64,000 nt of DNA, taken from assembly GCA_020091685.1 (NCBI GenBank), contig CM034603.1, forward strand, positions 8,476,683 through 8,540,682, in the 5' to 3' direction. Source of the DNA: Lutjanus erythropterus. Lineage: Eukaryota; Chordata; Actinopteri; Lutjaniformes; Lutjanidae. A program made the translations under genes and the position numbers. Each line of letters starts with the position of its first letter. Positions within the stretch are counted from its first letter, which is position 1. A model generated the notes under the pieces. That model had not been told where the DNA came from, ran no database searches, and saw nothing but the letters and a program-made list of their open reading frames with translations. Positions 46,959 through 58,016 of this stretch are shown in pieces.

Positions 46959-47297
46959 AGGGGAGCTGTGACAGGAGGGCAGGGGAGGGAAGGGAGGAGA
47001 AACAGAGGGAGAGAAATGGCCTGAATGGGTGTAGAAAGGGGATTGAGATTGTCACGTCCGGCAGTGTCTTGTCATTTCTCTCCTGACACATTTCAGAAGT
47101 TTAGCCAGCTCAGCCTCCTCTCACATGCTTCTAGGCCTGTAAAGTATTTAGCTCTATTACACACTGAATATGATCCAATCAGAGAAGATTCATCTGACAA
47201 ATGTTCCTCCTTGAAACCAGTGATATCATCGTCCAACGCAGACAATGACTTTAATCATTTCTCTCTTTCTGTCTTTCTCTTTTCCATCCGTCTCCAG

Positions 47298-47422
47298 CCC
47301 GTATAGGGAAGATGAAGAGGAGGAAGCCTGAGGAGGGGGGCCAGGTATGTCCGCTGTGCAGCGCCCCATTGGCTGGGAGCGAGGAGGAGATGAGTAGACA
47401 TGTGGAACAATGCCTGATCCAG
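47298..47422 (+). CDS. rnf220: rnf220 exon E: C2HC zinc finger
   Basis: This is a 125-bp exon with acceptor ctttttccatccgtctccag type and donor CAG|GTAGTA. After completing an Ala codon it encodes RIGKMKRRKPEEGGQ, then VCPLCSAPLAGSEEEMSRHV and EQCLIQ, and ends in phase 0. C-P-L-C and H-x3-C form a C2HC zinc finger; human RNF220 has GQVCPLCNRPLAGSEQEMSRHVEHCLSK, so the finger is well conserved. Inside the exon, CAG|GTATGT at 47342-47350 is a strong donor also in phase 0. Its use (exon 47298-47344) removes 78 bp, exactly the 26 residues from VCPLC to LIQ, and joins GGQ to REG of exon F. Confidence 0.95.
47345..47350 (+). promoter_or_regulatory. rnf220: Alternative 5' splice site inside exon E
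   Basis: GTATGT preceded by CAG fits the donor consensus better than the downstream donor CAG|GTAGTA. Both are phase 0. Use of this site gives KRRKPEEGGQ-REGALGDDD, an RNF220 form without its C2HC finger. Confidence 0.6.
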
Positions 47423-49038
47423 GTAGTACAATCCGGGCCCTGAACCCCGCCTACCTCCAGTTGGACAGCCTGTTGACCTCTTCTCTTCCTGTAGATGCTG
47501 TCCAGTCACCTCTTTACTTCCTTGTAGCTGCTGTCCAATCACCTCTGTAGTTAGTGCAGATACCAAACAATAGCAACCGTAGTTTCTTTAGATTTAACTT
47601 CCTTTACATGGTGGTACTGCATTCACATCATATGGGAATAACTGTCTGAAATTAAAATTAAAGACATTTGCCCCTGCAAAGCTGAAATAAACATTATTTT
47701 GAAATAGAAGGCTTAGATCCGCGGTTTATCCCATATGACTTGGTTGCATCTAATTCATTGGCATGCAGCTCCCTTGGGAGCATAACAGTTAGATTTGGTA
47801 TTCGTAGATTAGGGTGAATGTGGCTTTGCTTGCTGTAGATTTAGCCCAAACAGAAAAAGAAATCGTTAGTTTTTCTTGTCAGAGTTAGTCACCAGTCCTT
47901 CTTTCCTGTAGATGTAAAACAATTACATTCTTTCCTAGAATAGACAACAAATCATCACCACTCCTCCTGTATCTCTCCTCACTGACTGCTGTCCATTACA
48001 CTAGTTATAGAGACACTAATACCTCTTTTCCATTAGCACACTTCAGGCTTTTCATTGCTGTACCGTACCATGTGAGCGGTGTTTTCATTGCATATTTGCA
48101 GCATGAGATGTTTCGATGCAAGCGGTGCCAAAGCTTCTTTCTTCTTGTTCTAAGTGATCAATTGGTAGGGGTGGTAGTTATTTCTACCATTGATTAATCT
48201 GGCCTTTATTTTCGCAAATAATCATTGAAGTCTTTAAAATGTAGGAAAAAAATGAAAAATGCTTTCCTTGAGCCCTTCAGATTGCATTGTTTGTCCAACC
48301 ACCAGTCCAAAACCCAAAAGACTCTTGATTTACTTCATAAATGACAAAAACGCAGCCAATCCTCACATTTAGTCATTTACAAATGACTGAAACAATTCAT
48401 TGGTCATCAAAAGAGCTGGCAGTTAATTTTCTTTCAATCAATCAATTGATTAATGGAGGCATTTTTGCAGCTTTATCAAATGGACAGAAGATTCTCTGTT
48501 TTTTAGACTAGAGTTAGACATTTTTGGCAGACTGTGAAAAACGTATAATAAAGGCATTTCTGTCAAAAATGAATCTATTTGAAACAGTTACCAAGTGGAA
48601 TAGACTTCATTGTAACAACAACAAACAGCAAAACAAAACCACTGAGAAAGCTGAGCCAACCATCTATTAGAAACATTAAATATAGGAACAAAAAGGTATA
48701 ACACACAAGTTTAATGGTTTTGCTGTTGAATTTTGTGAAGAAAAAAAATACAGAAGGAGAAAATAGTTTGAGCCTCCAGCTAAATAACCGGGGTGGTTAG
48801 TGCTGTTTGTGTCATGTTGGCCTTTTTGCGAACGATACATGAACTTGCACAGCTGGTCATGGTATGGTACAGACAGATAGAGGGTGTGATAGAGATCTGG
48901 CCTGTCTTCCACCAAAACATTATTTAAAACATTTAAAAGTAGCTGAAATATGCATGACAAAAATGCCTCACTGAAACTCTGAGAGTGTTTTTTTTTTGCT
49001 CTAATTAACATATCCCTTTGTGTGTATGTGTGTGTCAG
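47423..49038 (+). other. rnf220: rnf220 intron E-F
   Basis: The intron is 1.6 kb. Besides the repeat at 48150-48460, TTTTCCATTAGCAC...TACCGTACCATGTG at 48022-48075 resembles the end of a common fish repeat. I see nothing else definable. Confidence 0.85.
48150..48460 (-). repeat. Teleost ATTAATCGATTA-type interspersed repeat (reverse)
   Basis: GATTAATCTGGCCTTTATTTTCGC, GTCCAAAACCCAAAAG and CAATCAATTGATTAATGGAGGCATTTTTGCAGCT give the family signature in reverse. Confidence 0.65.
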
Positions 49039-49168
49039 CGTGAGGGTGCGTTAGGCGATGACGACTCTGCAGACATGGATGGAGAGAATGGGCGGGGCTT
49101 TGAGGAGTACGAGTGGGCGGGGCAGAAGAGGATCAGAGCCACAGCTTTGCTGGAGGGAGGCTTCAGAG
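49039..49168 (+). CDS. rnf220: rnf220 exon F: FEEYEW / KRIRATALLEGGFR segment
   Basis: This is a 130-bp exon beginning in phase 0 and ending one base into a Gly codon (donor GAG|GTACAA). It encodes REGALGDDDSADMDGENGRG and FEEYEWAGQKRIRATALLEG, then GFR. The FEEYEW, GQKRIRAT and LLEGGFR blocks match human RNF220 almost exactly; the acidic leader differs. The two arginines of KRIR (codons 49129-49131 and 49135-49137) correspond to human Arg363 and Arg365, whose Gln substitutions I recall from a recessive leukodystrophy; counting back from the 566-residue human C-terminus places the second Arg at 365. The acceptor tract is UG-rich and the donor is followed within 20 bases by a 60-base CA repeat. 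Confidence 0.95.
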
Positions 49169-49185
49169 GTACAAACACACCCCCT

Positions 49186-49188
<3 letters not shown>

Positions 49189-49248
<60 letters not shown>
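49189..49248 (+). repeat. (CA)n microsatellite just after exon F
   Basis: About 30 CA units starting 20 bases downstream of the exon F donor. Confidence 0.98.
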
Positions 49249-49249
<1 letters not shown>

Positions 49250-50494
49250 ACATCTCATACAACACTATGCTGGTTTTATTTCACATCCGTTTCAGTCTCA
49301 CCCGTCACAGCTCCATGGTCGTGTCCAGTCACAGCAGAGTCAGCTGTATCCCTGTTTGTTCTCTCCTTCCTTTTCTCTGTCTTTCTGTCTCCGTCTGTGT
49401 TTCTCTGCTCATCCATCACTCCCTCTGCTCTCGTTTAGTGTGAGCAGCGTTAGATGCGTGAGACCCGTGTTGAAAGTGACCAGGGAGCTGTAATGGTGCC
49501 ACTGGTCTGGTGGCAGTTTGGGTCGGCCCGGGGTCGGCCCAGCTCGGGCCTGGCTCGGCCCTATACAACCTTCTTAGCAAGGGGAAGGAAAACACATTTA
49601 GCTGGGCAATTGACCCACTGGTCACTGCTGCGCATGTGTGTGTGTGTGTGTCTGCCCAGAAATGCAATTATAGAAGTGGATGGGAGAGCTGGTCACTGGG
49701 GAACACAGCTGCTCTGTGACACAAACACACCTGCAGTGCTCCCACTTAGCTCTCTGCTCTTTATTCTCACATTCTTCAAACTTGTGTTATTATGTTCAAC
49801 TAGTTTGTCTTTCTGTTTTTCTTGTGGCGAGAGCTTATTTAGATTTGTTTAGTAACAATTTTCTGTAATGCTTTCATCATCACACACTAGGGATGGACAT
49901 TTCAAGCCAAAATGATCTTCAGTATTCACTGGGCACTATTCAGCAATTATTTGAAGATTGTTTTTGTTTTTATTCTATCAACTCTTGTGTCCTCTGTGGC
50001 TGATGTCATGATTTCGTGTTGCTTTTCTGACACAGTGTCAGGTAGTTTGGAACCAGTAAATTTTCGGTGTCCCTTTGGCAGTACTACCTGGGCCTGTAAT
50101 AACATGCGATCTGGTAGTACTGCGTTATTTTCAGGTGCTAGTAAAATAAGGGAAACTAACCAGAGAAAATAGGTTTTAAAAGAAAAAACAACAATCACAT
50201 GAACTATTTTATTTTAACTATTTTATTTCTTTACACAACTATTCATATATTTGAAAATTATGACCCTTCGCTATCACACACGTCCAAATATTGAATAAAC
50301 ATTCAGTGAAGTTGGTTATTATCCAGGAATTATCTTTATCTGCTCATTTCTACCTTTTAGTTAGATGACTCTTTCTTTTAGTTTATATGAGGTCTGAGCA
50401 AGATCAATTAATACGAAATGACAGTTTAAAGTTCACTGTATTAACACAAAATATCTATTATTTTATTATTTTTTATCAGCAATTAATGTAGATG

Positions 50495-50740
50495 AATTAT
50501 TAATTTTTATCATTGATTTATTGGTGTTTTAATCCATTGTTGCCTCTATAAAATGTCATCAAAAAGTGAAAAATGCCAGCCATATGTTCCCAGAGCCCAA
50601 ACTGACAACAGTCCAAAAGATGTTTTGTTTTTTTGGAATTACACTGTATGACTGAATTTTCAAATAGGACTGCAACCAATAATTGTCTTCATTATTTATT
50701 AATGTGCTGATTATATACCTGACTAATCTATGAATTGATT
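50495..50740 (-). repeat. Teleost ATTAATCGATTA-type interspersed repeat (reverse)
   Basis: TGCCTCTATAAAATGTCATC, CCCAGAGCCCAAACTGACAACAGTCCAAAAG and AGGACTGCAACCAATAATTG show the family in reverse orientation. Confidence 0.6.
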
Positions 50741-51182
50741 CAGCTCTGCTCCCTGTCTGTTTGTGGCAGCAGTGCTCTAAACCCCATTGAACACCCTTTG
50801 GTTCCAGTTCCTGGAACACATGCTGTTCCTTATTAACAGTGTTTCAGTGTTAGAGTTCACTAATGCTCCTCTGGCTGAATGTGGCCAAATCTCTGCAGCC
50901 AGGTTTCAAAATCTGATGGAAAGTCCTCACAGGAGAAGGGAGGCTGTGTGTGAGTGTCTGCATGGTTTTGGGCCATATCATCTATGTAAAACAAATGCCC
51001 AAAATAATGAATTGTTTGTCAAAATCATTGACTAATTGTTGCAGCATTATATACAAGGATGCATTTGTGATTTTTCCAAGTACAAGCAAACTAATGCAAC
51101 ATTAAGAGTCGTATCTGCCTCTAATATACACTTTGAGGTTTGTCTCTAACACCACTTTGAAAATCATGAATGACTAAAGTAG

Positions 51183-51435
51183 AGCTACAGCAGTTAGTCA
51201 GTTAATCGATTAAATGTCAACATTAATTGATCACCAACTATTGTTGATAATAGATTAATTGTTTTCAGTCTTTTCAAAGAAAAACATGATTATCTTTGCT
51301 TTGTTGTGGACATCAATTTGGGCTTTGGGAAACATTTTTCACCATTTCATGACACTTTGTAGATAAAAAAAAATATTTGATTTATCTAGAAAATTAATCC
51401 ATAATCAAAATAATTGTTAGTTGCTGTCTTAGACT
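51183..51435 (+). repeat. Teleost ATTAATCGATTA-type interspersed repeat
   Basis: AGAGCTACAGCAGTTAGTCAGTTAATCGATTA, TTTGGGCTTTGGGAAACATTTTTC and ATAATTGTTAGTTGCTGTCTTAG are the family start, middle and inverted end. Confidence 0.7.
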
Positions 51436-53994
51436 AAAGAGCACATCTTCAGTAAAAACGTAACACTGTCTGCTCACTCTTTACTTGAAGAACCTTTCCT
51501 CTAAGTCCAAAAAATGTCTTTAAACGAGACAGATGCTCTTTCTGTTGACGTAATGGTTGGAATACATGTAGTTTGATGATTTGAACTGCACTGTGCTCCT
51601 TGATGGTCTCCCGTTGTGTTTGGGTGTAAAATGTGGAGAGAAATAAAGATGGAGGCAAACCATCAAGAGTGCACAGATGGAGGTAAAGAGTTGCTGTCAT
51701 CTCTGAGAGGCTCTTTCAAACTCTGTCCCCGCTTTCATGTGTCCCTCCTCCTGCTCGCCTCCTTCTCTCCCTGTTCGATCCGTTGTTAAACACACACATG
51801 CTGAGTCTCACCTGCCTCCCTCTCTCCCCCTCATCCTTCCCTCCACGCCAGAGAGAGAGGAGACAAGACAGATCAATGTTGAAATCTCAACTAAACCGAG
51901 CCAAAGAGCAGCTCGTGGGGTGGGAGGTGGCTTCCCCACCCGTCCATCCATCTCCCACGATGCTCCTTCCATCCGCCCGTCTCTCTTTCACGTCGTTAAA
52001 CGAGCAGACACAGGACCCTTCTGCCGCGCTCTAATAGGGCACCTTGTGATGTGACACAGATAACTGAGGTGGCCTGGGGAGAGTGACTTGAAACATGCGC
52101 GCACACACACACACTCGGCAGTAGGCTCAGAAGGTGGATTTTGTCTTGAAAGCTCCTCAGTGGTTCTAACACTCGCCTCTGAATCCTGCAGGCTCTCAAG
52201 AGCCAGCCAGACGGATATAGAGATGTTGCAGGGGGCCTCCTCAGCTGGCGGGATGAAGAGAGGGCCTATCCCTCTGTGAAGTGCCACCATCCTTCCCTCC
52301 CTTTGAGAGCGCGAGGAAGAAAGGCAGAGGGAACGAGGCCCTTTCAAGGGGGAGGCGAGTGTGGGAGGTAGGGAGGGAGCAAAAAATCGAACAAGATCAG
52401 TTTATGATTCAACTCTGTGTGAAGGAAGACTTCCCTGTGTCTCGCACCGGCTCAGCCAGGTTGAAAGGACCTGCAGCACAGACACACAGCTGTCTTTATC
52501 TGTCTTAGTGGACTGTCTGTCAAGTCTGTTTCATGAGCTGGAGAGCAACTAGATTTTACTTGTTAACTTTGTAGGGTACGTGAAGAAGCCTATATTTAAA
52601 GGGGGAAAAATGTTCGCTACAACAAGTTTTCATAATAATTTCATTGCTTATCCTTATATTATAGGCTCGGGGTTTTCATACTAGTGGCAATATGACACCT
52701 GAATCGTGGTGCTAATACCAAGATTATGCTGTTTTGATACCTCACTTTAAGATATTTACATGTTTTTGTGCAAACCCCTTCTTTTCATTTAACAGAAGTA
52801 GCCTAAGTTTTCAAATGTTGAATGTTGTCAAGCAGCACCAAATGTAAATTTGGCAAAATCTGATCTGAATCAGAAACTGTCCAGTCCAACAGTAAGTAAA
52901 CACAATTGCAAATCCAATCTGACATCCTGGGAGATCTAGGAATGCATCGTAACAAAGTCCAAAGCAGAGAGGAACCAGTAAGACAGATTGAAGCAAGAGT
53001 GACTTGAAATCACTTTATTCAAAGATAAAATTATTCAAATAACTAACATTCCAGACCCCATGGTGCAATGGTAAAAAAGCAGCGAATCCTCACACTGAAA
53101 CTATCAGTTATCTGCCATTCTTGTTAAGTTTATTGCTTTCAGTCCAGTGTTTAAGATTTGAAAATAAGAATTGTTGTGTTTTCATGAGAAATTTGTAAGA
53201 ATGGTGGCCAAAACTATTAAATAAAGTTATATGATAGTAGAATTTCCTTTCAGTCAGTAAGGTTTGAACAATTGCATTCCTAAACAGTACCTGTAAAAAC
53301 AATAAGTAATGAAAATGTCATGATTTCCAGGTTTTTGCTTGGTATTTAAAGGTATGTATGGTCCCGCTACGTCAGAAGTCAGCCAATCAGAACCACAGAA
53401 TTATTTGTGAAGGTTCCTATTCATTATTCAGTAAGAGAGTGTAAAGGTTTAATATAGCAGTATCCTTTCAGTCAATTATGTGATTGCTTATGCAGTTCAG
53501 ACCATGAGCCTGAAGTTAGTAATAAAAATCAACACCAAAGTCTAATGCACTTCTCAGTATCTCTTAAAAGAATTAAATTCTATTTAAATATAACATATTC
53601 TATTTAATCCTGTTACTTATCTGATCTTGTTACTCAAGTTATTACTCCTGCTTTATTGTGTTATTTCATAGTGCCATCATTACATATCTTGGAACAACAT
53701 AGTTTATCTGTGAGTTTAGCCACAGACAGATGGAAAGGCAGACAGGGAGGCAGACAGACAGATCCTGAGGTTTGATATGAGGCCGTCCTGAGAGAGCGAG
53801 GAGTAGAAGAGGGGGATTATTGCAGGTTGAGATGGCCCAGAGGGATTGAGAAGAGGAGAAATCTGTGCTTTGTAAATGGACTTCAAAGATGGCTGTCTCA
53901 TGTCTTTGTGTCTGTGTTCCTTTTCCCATCTCTCTTGCTCTCTCTCTCTGACCTGTAAATGGCAGAAAGATAGTGCGATGACCTTTGACACCCC

Positions 53995-54165
53995 TCCTCT
54001 CTGCTTCTTAGAGGGTCCTGATAATTGCTATGGTAACGGGATGTCGCCGAGGTCGGTCGATTGGTTGATCTGGGCTGTCAGTCAGCCTGATGAGTCCTTT
54101 GATCCCGCCTGCCTCTTCAGATCTGTACTTGTAGTGTTGTCGTGGTGACATGTATGTAGATTGAG
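53995..54165. promoter_or_regulatory. Candidate element with two RFX X-box-like sites
   Basis: ATTGCTATGGTAAC (54024-54037) differs from the palindromic X-box GTTGCYATGGYAAC at one base. GTTGTCGTGGTGAC (54136-54149) is a weaker match. Between them lie CGATTGGTTGATC (PBX-like), GCTGTCAGTC (MEIS-like) and CCTTTGATC (TCF/LEF-like). The block is unique and flanked by purine-rich filler. Confidence 0.4.
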
Positions 54166-54697
54166 TGTCTCCTGCGCTGCTGTCATGAAGCGTGTTAACA
54201 CAGAGGATAAAATGTGTAGTTAGTGATGTTAAGAGTCAACGATATTCAGGAGATGGTTATGATAATGAGACCGACCAGCATGGCTCTGCTGGAGTCAGTG
54301 TGTGTGTATTGATCATGGCTGTCAAGCAGAAGAGAGGGGAAACAGTTTGTTGAGCAGGACTGGTACAGAACAGAGGGAGAAAACAAGTGATACATGAGCG
54401 ATAAGGGGTGGTGGGAGAGAAGTAACAAAGCAGAATGTCAAGAAAAGAGTGGAAAGAGGACAGTTCAGGGGACTTTGAAGGAATAAAGGTAAGAAAGAAG
54501 GAGTGATGACACAAAAAGGAGGGAAGGAAAGGTGAGGAAAGGAGGAATGAGAAGGAGGAGAGGTGAAGAAAAAAGAGTGGAAGGGGGGCGTCGGTGCATA
54601 ATGTGAGTGAAAGGCAGTTAGAGTGGGGCTGACCTTTCCCTGGCCAGATTAGATTGGCCTGCCAAGACTGCTTAGAGGGACAGATAGAAGGAGTGGC

Positions 54698-54698
<1 letters not shown>

Positions 54699-54733
<35 letters not shown>
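54699..54733 (+). repeat. (CA)n microsatellite
   Basis: About 17 CA units. Confidence 0.97.
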
Positions 54734-54736
<3 letters not shown>

Positions 54737-55175
54737 CAAACAGGCCACACATACACTCACAGTTAACACACCTAAGACATGTTCAGTGTGTACATACACA
54801 AATTAAGCCACGTGAAATCTAGTTTTCCAGTAGGTGTGCATGTGTATCAATAAGAAACTACAGCATTACATCCATCGTTAAGGGGATCATTTAAAAAAAA
54901 AAAACGTCCCAGAGCTCATCCTGTTTTGCATTTTGTACTGCAACATGTTGTATTGTGTTGTAGACACTTAATCGATAGACCCACCATCGGAATAAGATCA
55001 AAGAAATGATCACCGTTTTTAAATTTAAATAATCTTGTTACTCTTCAAGGCTTTGGATTTTTCCCTTGTTGTGGATCAGGTTTAATTACTGTATTTTTGG
55101 TCTTCTGGTTTTTGAGTCTGACCGTCTTTGGGTGACAATTGGATCGATTTTTTATTTTTTTTCCCCTGAAGTATT

Positions 55176-55515
55176 TTAAAGGACCATTTTGTAAGATTTA
55201 CTGGCAAGAAGCGGTGAGCTTGCAGATTGCAACCACCTTGTCTCACTCTCCCTTTCCAAGCATGTGTGAAGACATATGATGGTTGTGACATTTGTACAAA
55301 ATGCAGAAGGCCATTTCCAGAGCCAGTGTCGTCTGTTCTGGGCTACTGTAGAAACATGGTGGACCTTTAAGCACACTGTTTCACATATATGAAAGCCTCT
55401 ACCATGGACAGTATCCAGTCCTCCAAGCCTATATGTCCGTGTCCCACATCTTGTAACCAGTTGTTGTGGCCACAAGATCAATAGTTTGATGAGTTGATTA
55501 GATTTTGCCCCGACC
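55176..55515 (+). mobile_element. Percomorph AGGACCATTTTGTAAGATTTACTGG repeat
   Basis: AAAGGACCATTTTGTAAGATTTACTGG, GTGAGCTTGCAGATTGCAACC, CCCTTTCCAAGC, AGAGCCAGTGTCGTCTGTTCTGGGCTACTGTAGAAACATGGTGG appear in the canonical order of this abundant percomorph repeat; it is the same family as 21400-21797. Non-coding; the right end is not clear. Confidence 0.8.
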
Positions 55516-56389
55516 ACCACTGCCACCACCTCTACAACACACACATTACAGCACTCTTAGTGCATTAGTGGTTTGGAGGCAAAGCTATCTGTTTTACTTT
55601 CATCTAGTTGGTCACTCATTCACAGCTGATGGATGAGAAGCTCACCGCCACTCAAAGGCTTAGTGCCTTCCCTGGCTTTGGCGGACTGGGCATTGTGGGT
55701 AGGATGGCAGAAATCAGAACTGCTTGTCCTACTTTTATGTATGGACTTAAATATGGAAGATTAATGTTTGTAATTTACACAGTGAACAAGGTGTTTGATG
55801 GTTGATCTTTCCACTAAATTACCCAAAGTAGCAAGGAGGATGTCTTGCAGTGAAGATAGGAAAAATCCATGAAGTCTAGACATTTCACCATGTCAGTACT
55901 TTGTCTGTATAATGTAACATGCGCTCTGCTCGCCTCCTGCCATGCCCTGAAAAACTATCACCCTAGTAGCCGAGCAGAGCCAGCAGGCTGCTGGATTTAC
56001 ACTGCGTGGCCATTGTTCCCATATGTTCCCCTCTGCCGCCGAGACCAAATAAAAGTTAAAAGGTCCTTTTTATTTGATCACTAAAAACCATGGCCCTGCT
56101 GTAAAACGGCTTAGCATTGGTGGCGCGTTTTATCACAGCGGCTTTCAGTTCCTTCCACGCTCCCATTCTCTCTCCTCCCTCCTCATTTCTTTATTTTTTT
56201 TTTTTGCTAGAGTAAGAAATGAATTACAGGGTCAGGTGGGAGGAGAGGCAGTGGCGGCAGATGTTTAAATCCCAGAAGATCCGTGGTAGACGAGCCCTAG
56301 TGCCTGATTTGCACTTTGACAAAGACACCGCAGTGCCATGAGACACTGTAGTGCACCGAGACCGACTGTTATAGGAAGTCAAGTATCGA

Positions 56390-56396
56390 GACTCGT

Positions 56397-56440
<44 letters not shown>

Positions 56441-56930
56441 GGACTGGAGGTTAAATAAGATGGCTGTCAGCTCTGTCTAGCTTGTATCTGGTCGCCACAC
56501 ACACACACACACACACTCTCTTGTCACATACACACAGAGCACACTAGTCCAGCTGAGAGCTTGTAGAAATTGGGATAGGTGTAAATAAGATGGCTGTCAG
56601 GCCTGTCACAGGTAGACGCACACAGACACCTTCAGAGTCACATCTTAAGTGAAACACACACACACACACACCTACCTTCAAGTGCTCCAATAGTCAGGGT
56701 GTAAGTGACATACACACTCCTGCACACACACACACCTCCCTTACCTTTGCGTAGTAGATAGACATGGTGTAAGTGACAGTTAGACAGAGTCACACACTCT
56801 TGTGTGTGTGTGCGCGCACACACACACACACACACCCCTTCAAGGGGTTGGAGAGACGGGGCCTAAGTGACAGAGGGACAGACAGTCTCAAACAAACACT
56901 GAGGAGACGCCTCTAAGTGACGGACACACA
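56390..56930 (+). repeat. CA-rich degenerate minisatellite
   Basis: Alternating CA runs and longer units recur: TAAATAAGATGGCTGTCAG at 56451 and 56583, and TGTAAGTGACA or CTAAGTGACA/G at 56700, 56769, 56863 and 56912. CA runs at 56397-56438, 56497-56516, 56654-56671 and 56817-56834 separate them. Spacing is roughly 50-130 bases and units are diverged. Confidence 0.7.
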
Positions 56931-57354
56931 CACACAGGCGGCTCGGTAGCTAAGTGGAGCTGAAGGGAGCAGTCAGGCAGCGGTAAGGGTTTGTCTGAGC
57001 GTTCATCACTGGGTTTATAGAAGTGCCACTCACAAACACACACACACACACGCACTCCCACTCTCCCTCTCTTTCTCTCCCTCTCCCTCAAAGATTGATG
57101 GGTGATGCGTCAGTCTTCATCAGTTCAGCCCATGTCTAAACGCTGTTTCTCTGTCTTCACCGTCTCCTCTCTGACCAAATCTTCATCTCGTCTGCCACCA
57201 TCTGCAAGTCTGTAATTGGTCAGGTAAAAGTAAAGTTTTAAAAGAGAAAAATCTTCAAGTTTGTCTCAAAAACAGTTAAAGCTATAACATTCCTGCATTA
57301 AACTGTCTAAAACAGCTAGACCCATGTTACATACTTATTTGGTACGTCAGATGT

Positions 57355-57450
57355 AAGCAGATTCACTGAAGTCACACAGTTATGCAAACAAACTAACAAA
57401 TCGTGGCAGAGGCAGACCAGCAACCTCATCACCAAAGTGATTTGGAAGAT
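57355..57450 (-). mobile_element. Fragment of the 58705-59544 foldback family
   Basis: CAAACAAACTAACAAATCGTGGCAGAGGCAGACCAGCAAC resembles AACAAACAAACTTAACAGATCATGGCAGCAGTAGACTAGGAAC in the foldback element at 59149-59191. Orientation is nominal because the parent element is palindromic. Confidence 0.5.
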
Positions 57451-57642
57451 AATAAGTGGTGAGGCCAAGGGTTGTTTTGTGATTGTATGTCAGAACAGTC
57501 CATTGAGGGTTCCAAATATCACTATGCCATTAGCAGATCTTACTCTCTACACACAAAATCCAACGTTCTCTTATTCCTTGTGTCGCACTTAGTACTTAAA
57601 ATAATAGTTATGCTAAAAATGGTCTGTCTGTTATTTTCACAG

Positions 57643-57835
57643 GAACAGGTTTTGCCACGTGTAGCATTAAGGAGAGCGCAGCAGACAGTGACGCTGACCT
57701 TGACGTGGACGGAGATGACACCTTGGAGTACGGCAAGGCCCAGTACACTGAGGCCGATATCATCCCCTGCTCCGGAGCTGGAGAGGACCAAGGAGAGGCC
57801 AGGGAGAGGGAGGCGCTACGGGGAGCCGTGCTCAA
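57643..57835 (+). CDS. rnf220: rnf220 exon G: DSDADLDVDGDDTLEYGK segment
   Basis: This is a 193-bp exon with acceptor ctgttattttcacag and donor CAA|GTATGA. It completes Gly, then encodes TGFATCSIKESAADSDADLD, VDGDDTLEYGKAQYTEADII, PCSGAGEDQGEAREREALRG and AVL plus two bases of an Asn codon. Human RNF220 has GSGFIMCSGKENPDSDADLDVDGDDTLEYGKPQYTEADVIPCTG..., so this strongly acidic DSDADLDVDGDD block and the YTEAD motif are conserved. No enzymatic domain lies here; it is the linker before the coiled coil and RING. A second AG at 57648 could serve as an acceptor two codons downstream but would remove residues conserved with human. Confidence 0.96.
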
Positions 57836-57960
57836 GTATGAAGCCTTAAACACTACATAGTCAAACTAGCACAAGACAAACTTGCATTAACTACTGTAAG
57901 TGAAATGGTATGCATCCCTAAGGCTCTGTTCATCCCAATGTTTGTGTGTTTGTGTCGCAG
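57836..57960 (+). other. rnf220: rnf220 intron G-H (125 bp)
   Basis: A short GT-AG intron ending TGTTTGTGTGTTTGTGTCGCAG, with a UG-rich rather than C-rich acceptor tract. Confidence 0.95.
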
Positions 57961-58016
57961 CGGTGGGATGCCTTCTAACAGAATAACGCCTGAATTCTCC
58001 AAATGGGCCAGCGACG
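57961..58016 (+). CDS. rnf220: rnf220 exon H: NGG-RITPEFSKWASD segment
   Basis: This is a 56-bp exon with donor ACG|GTAAGT (full consensus). It completes Asn, then encodes GGMPSNRITPEFSKWASD and the first base of a Glu codon. Human RNF220 reads NGGPPSTRITPEFSKWASDEM, so identity is near complete. The exon joins exon G in phase 2 and exon I in phase 1, giving an uninterrupted frame. Confidence 0.96.

Larger units (their letters stand above)
44158..47297 (+). other. rnf220: rnf220 intron D-E
   Basis: The intron is 3.1 kb. It holds a reverse copy of the ATTAATCGATTA-type repeat, a GC-rich candidate element and a long GT run, listed separately. I see nothing definable in 44158-45935, 46265-46585 and 46960-47297. 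Confidence 0.85.
49169..57642 (+). other. rnf220: rnf220 intron F-G
   Basis: The intron is 8.5 kb. It holds microsatellites, several copies of teleost repeats, an X-box-containing block and a CA-rich minisatellite, listed separately. A hAT-type end (ACTAGGGATGGACATTTCAAGCC) sits at 49887. 51720-52500 is a CpG-containing unique stretch with a short CA run, possibly regulatory. 54410-54590 is purine-rich. I see nothing definable in 49260-49880, 50750-51180, 52510-53990, 54740-55170 and 55570-56380 apart from a unique GC-rich segment at 56090-56165. Confidence 0.85.

Noticed and set aside
56390-56930. CRISPR-like array
   Set aside because: Repeats are unequal, CA-derived and eukaryotic intronic; no constant repeat-spacer pattern exists.
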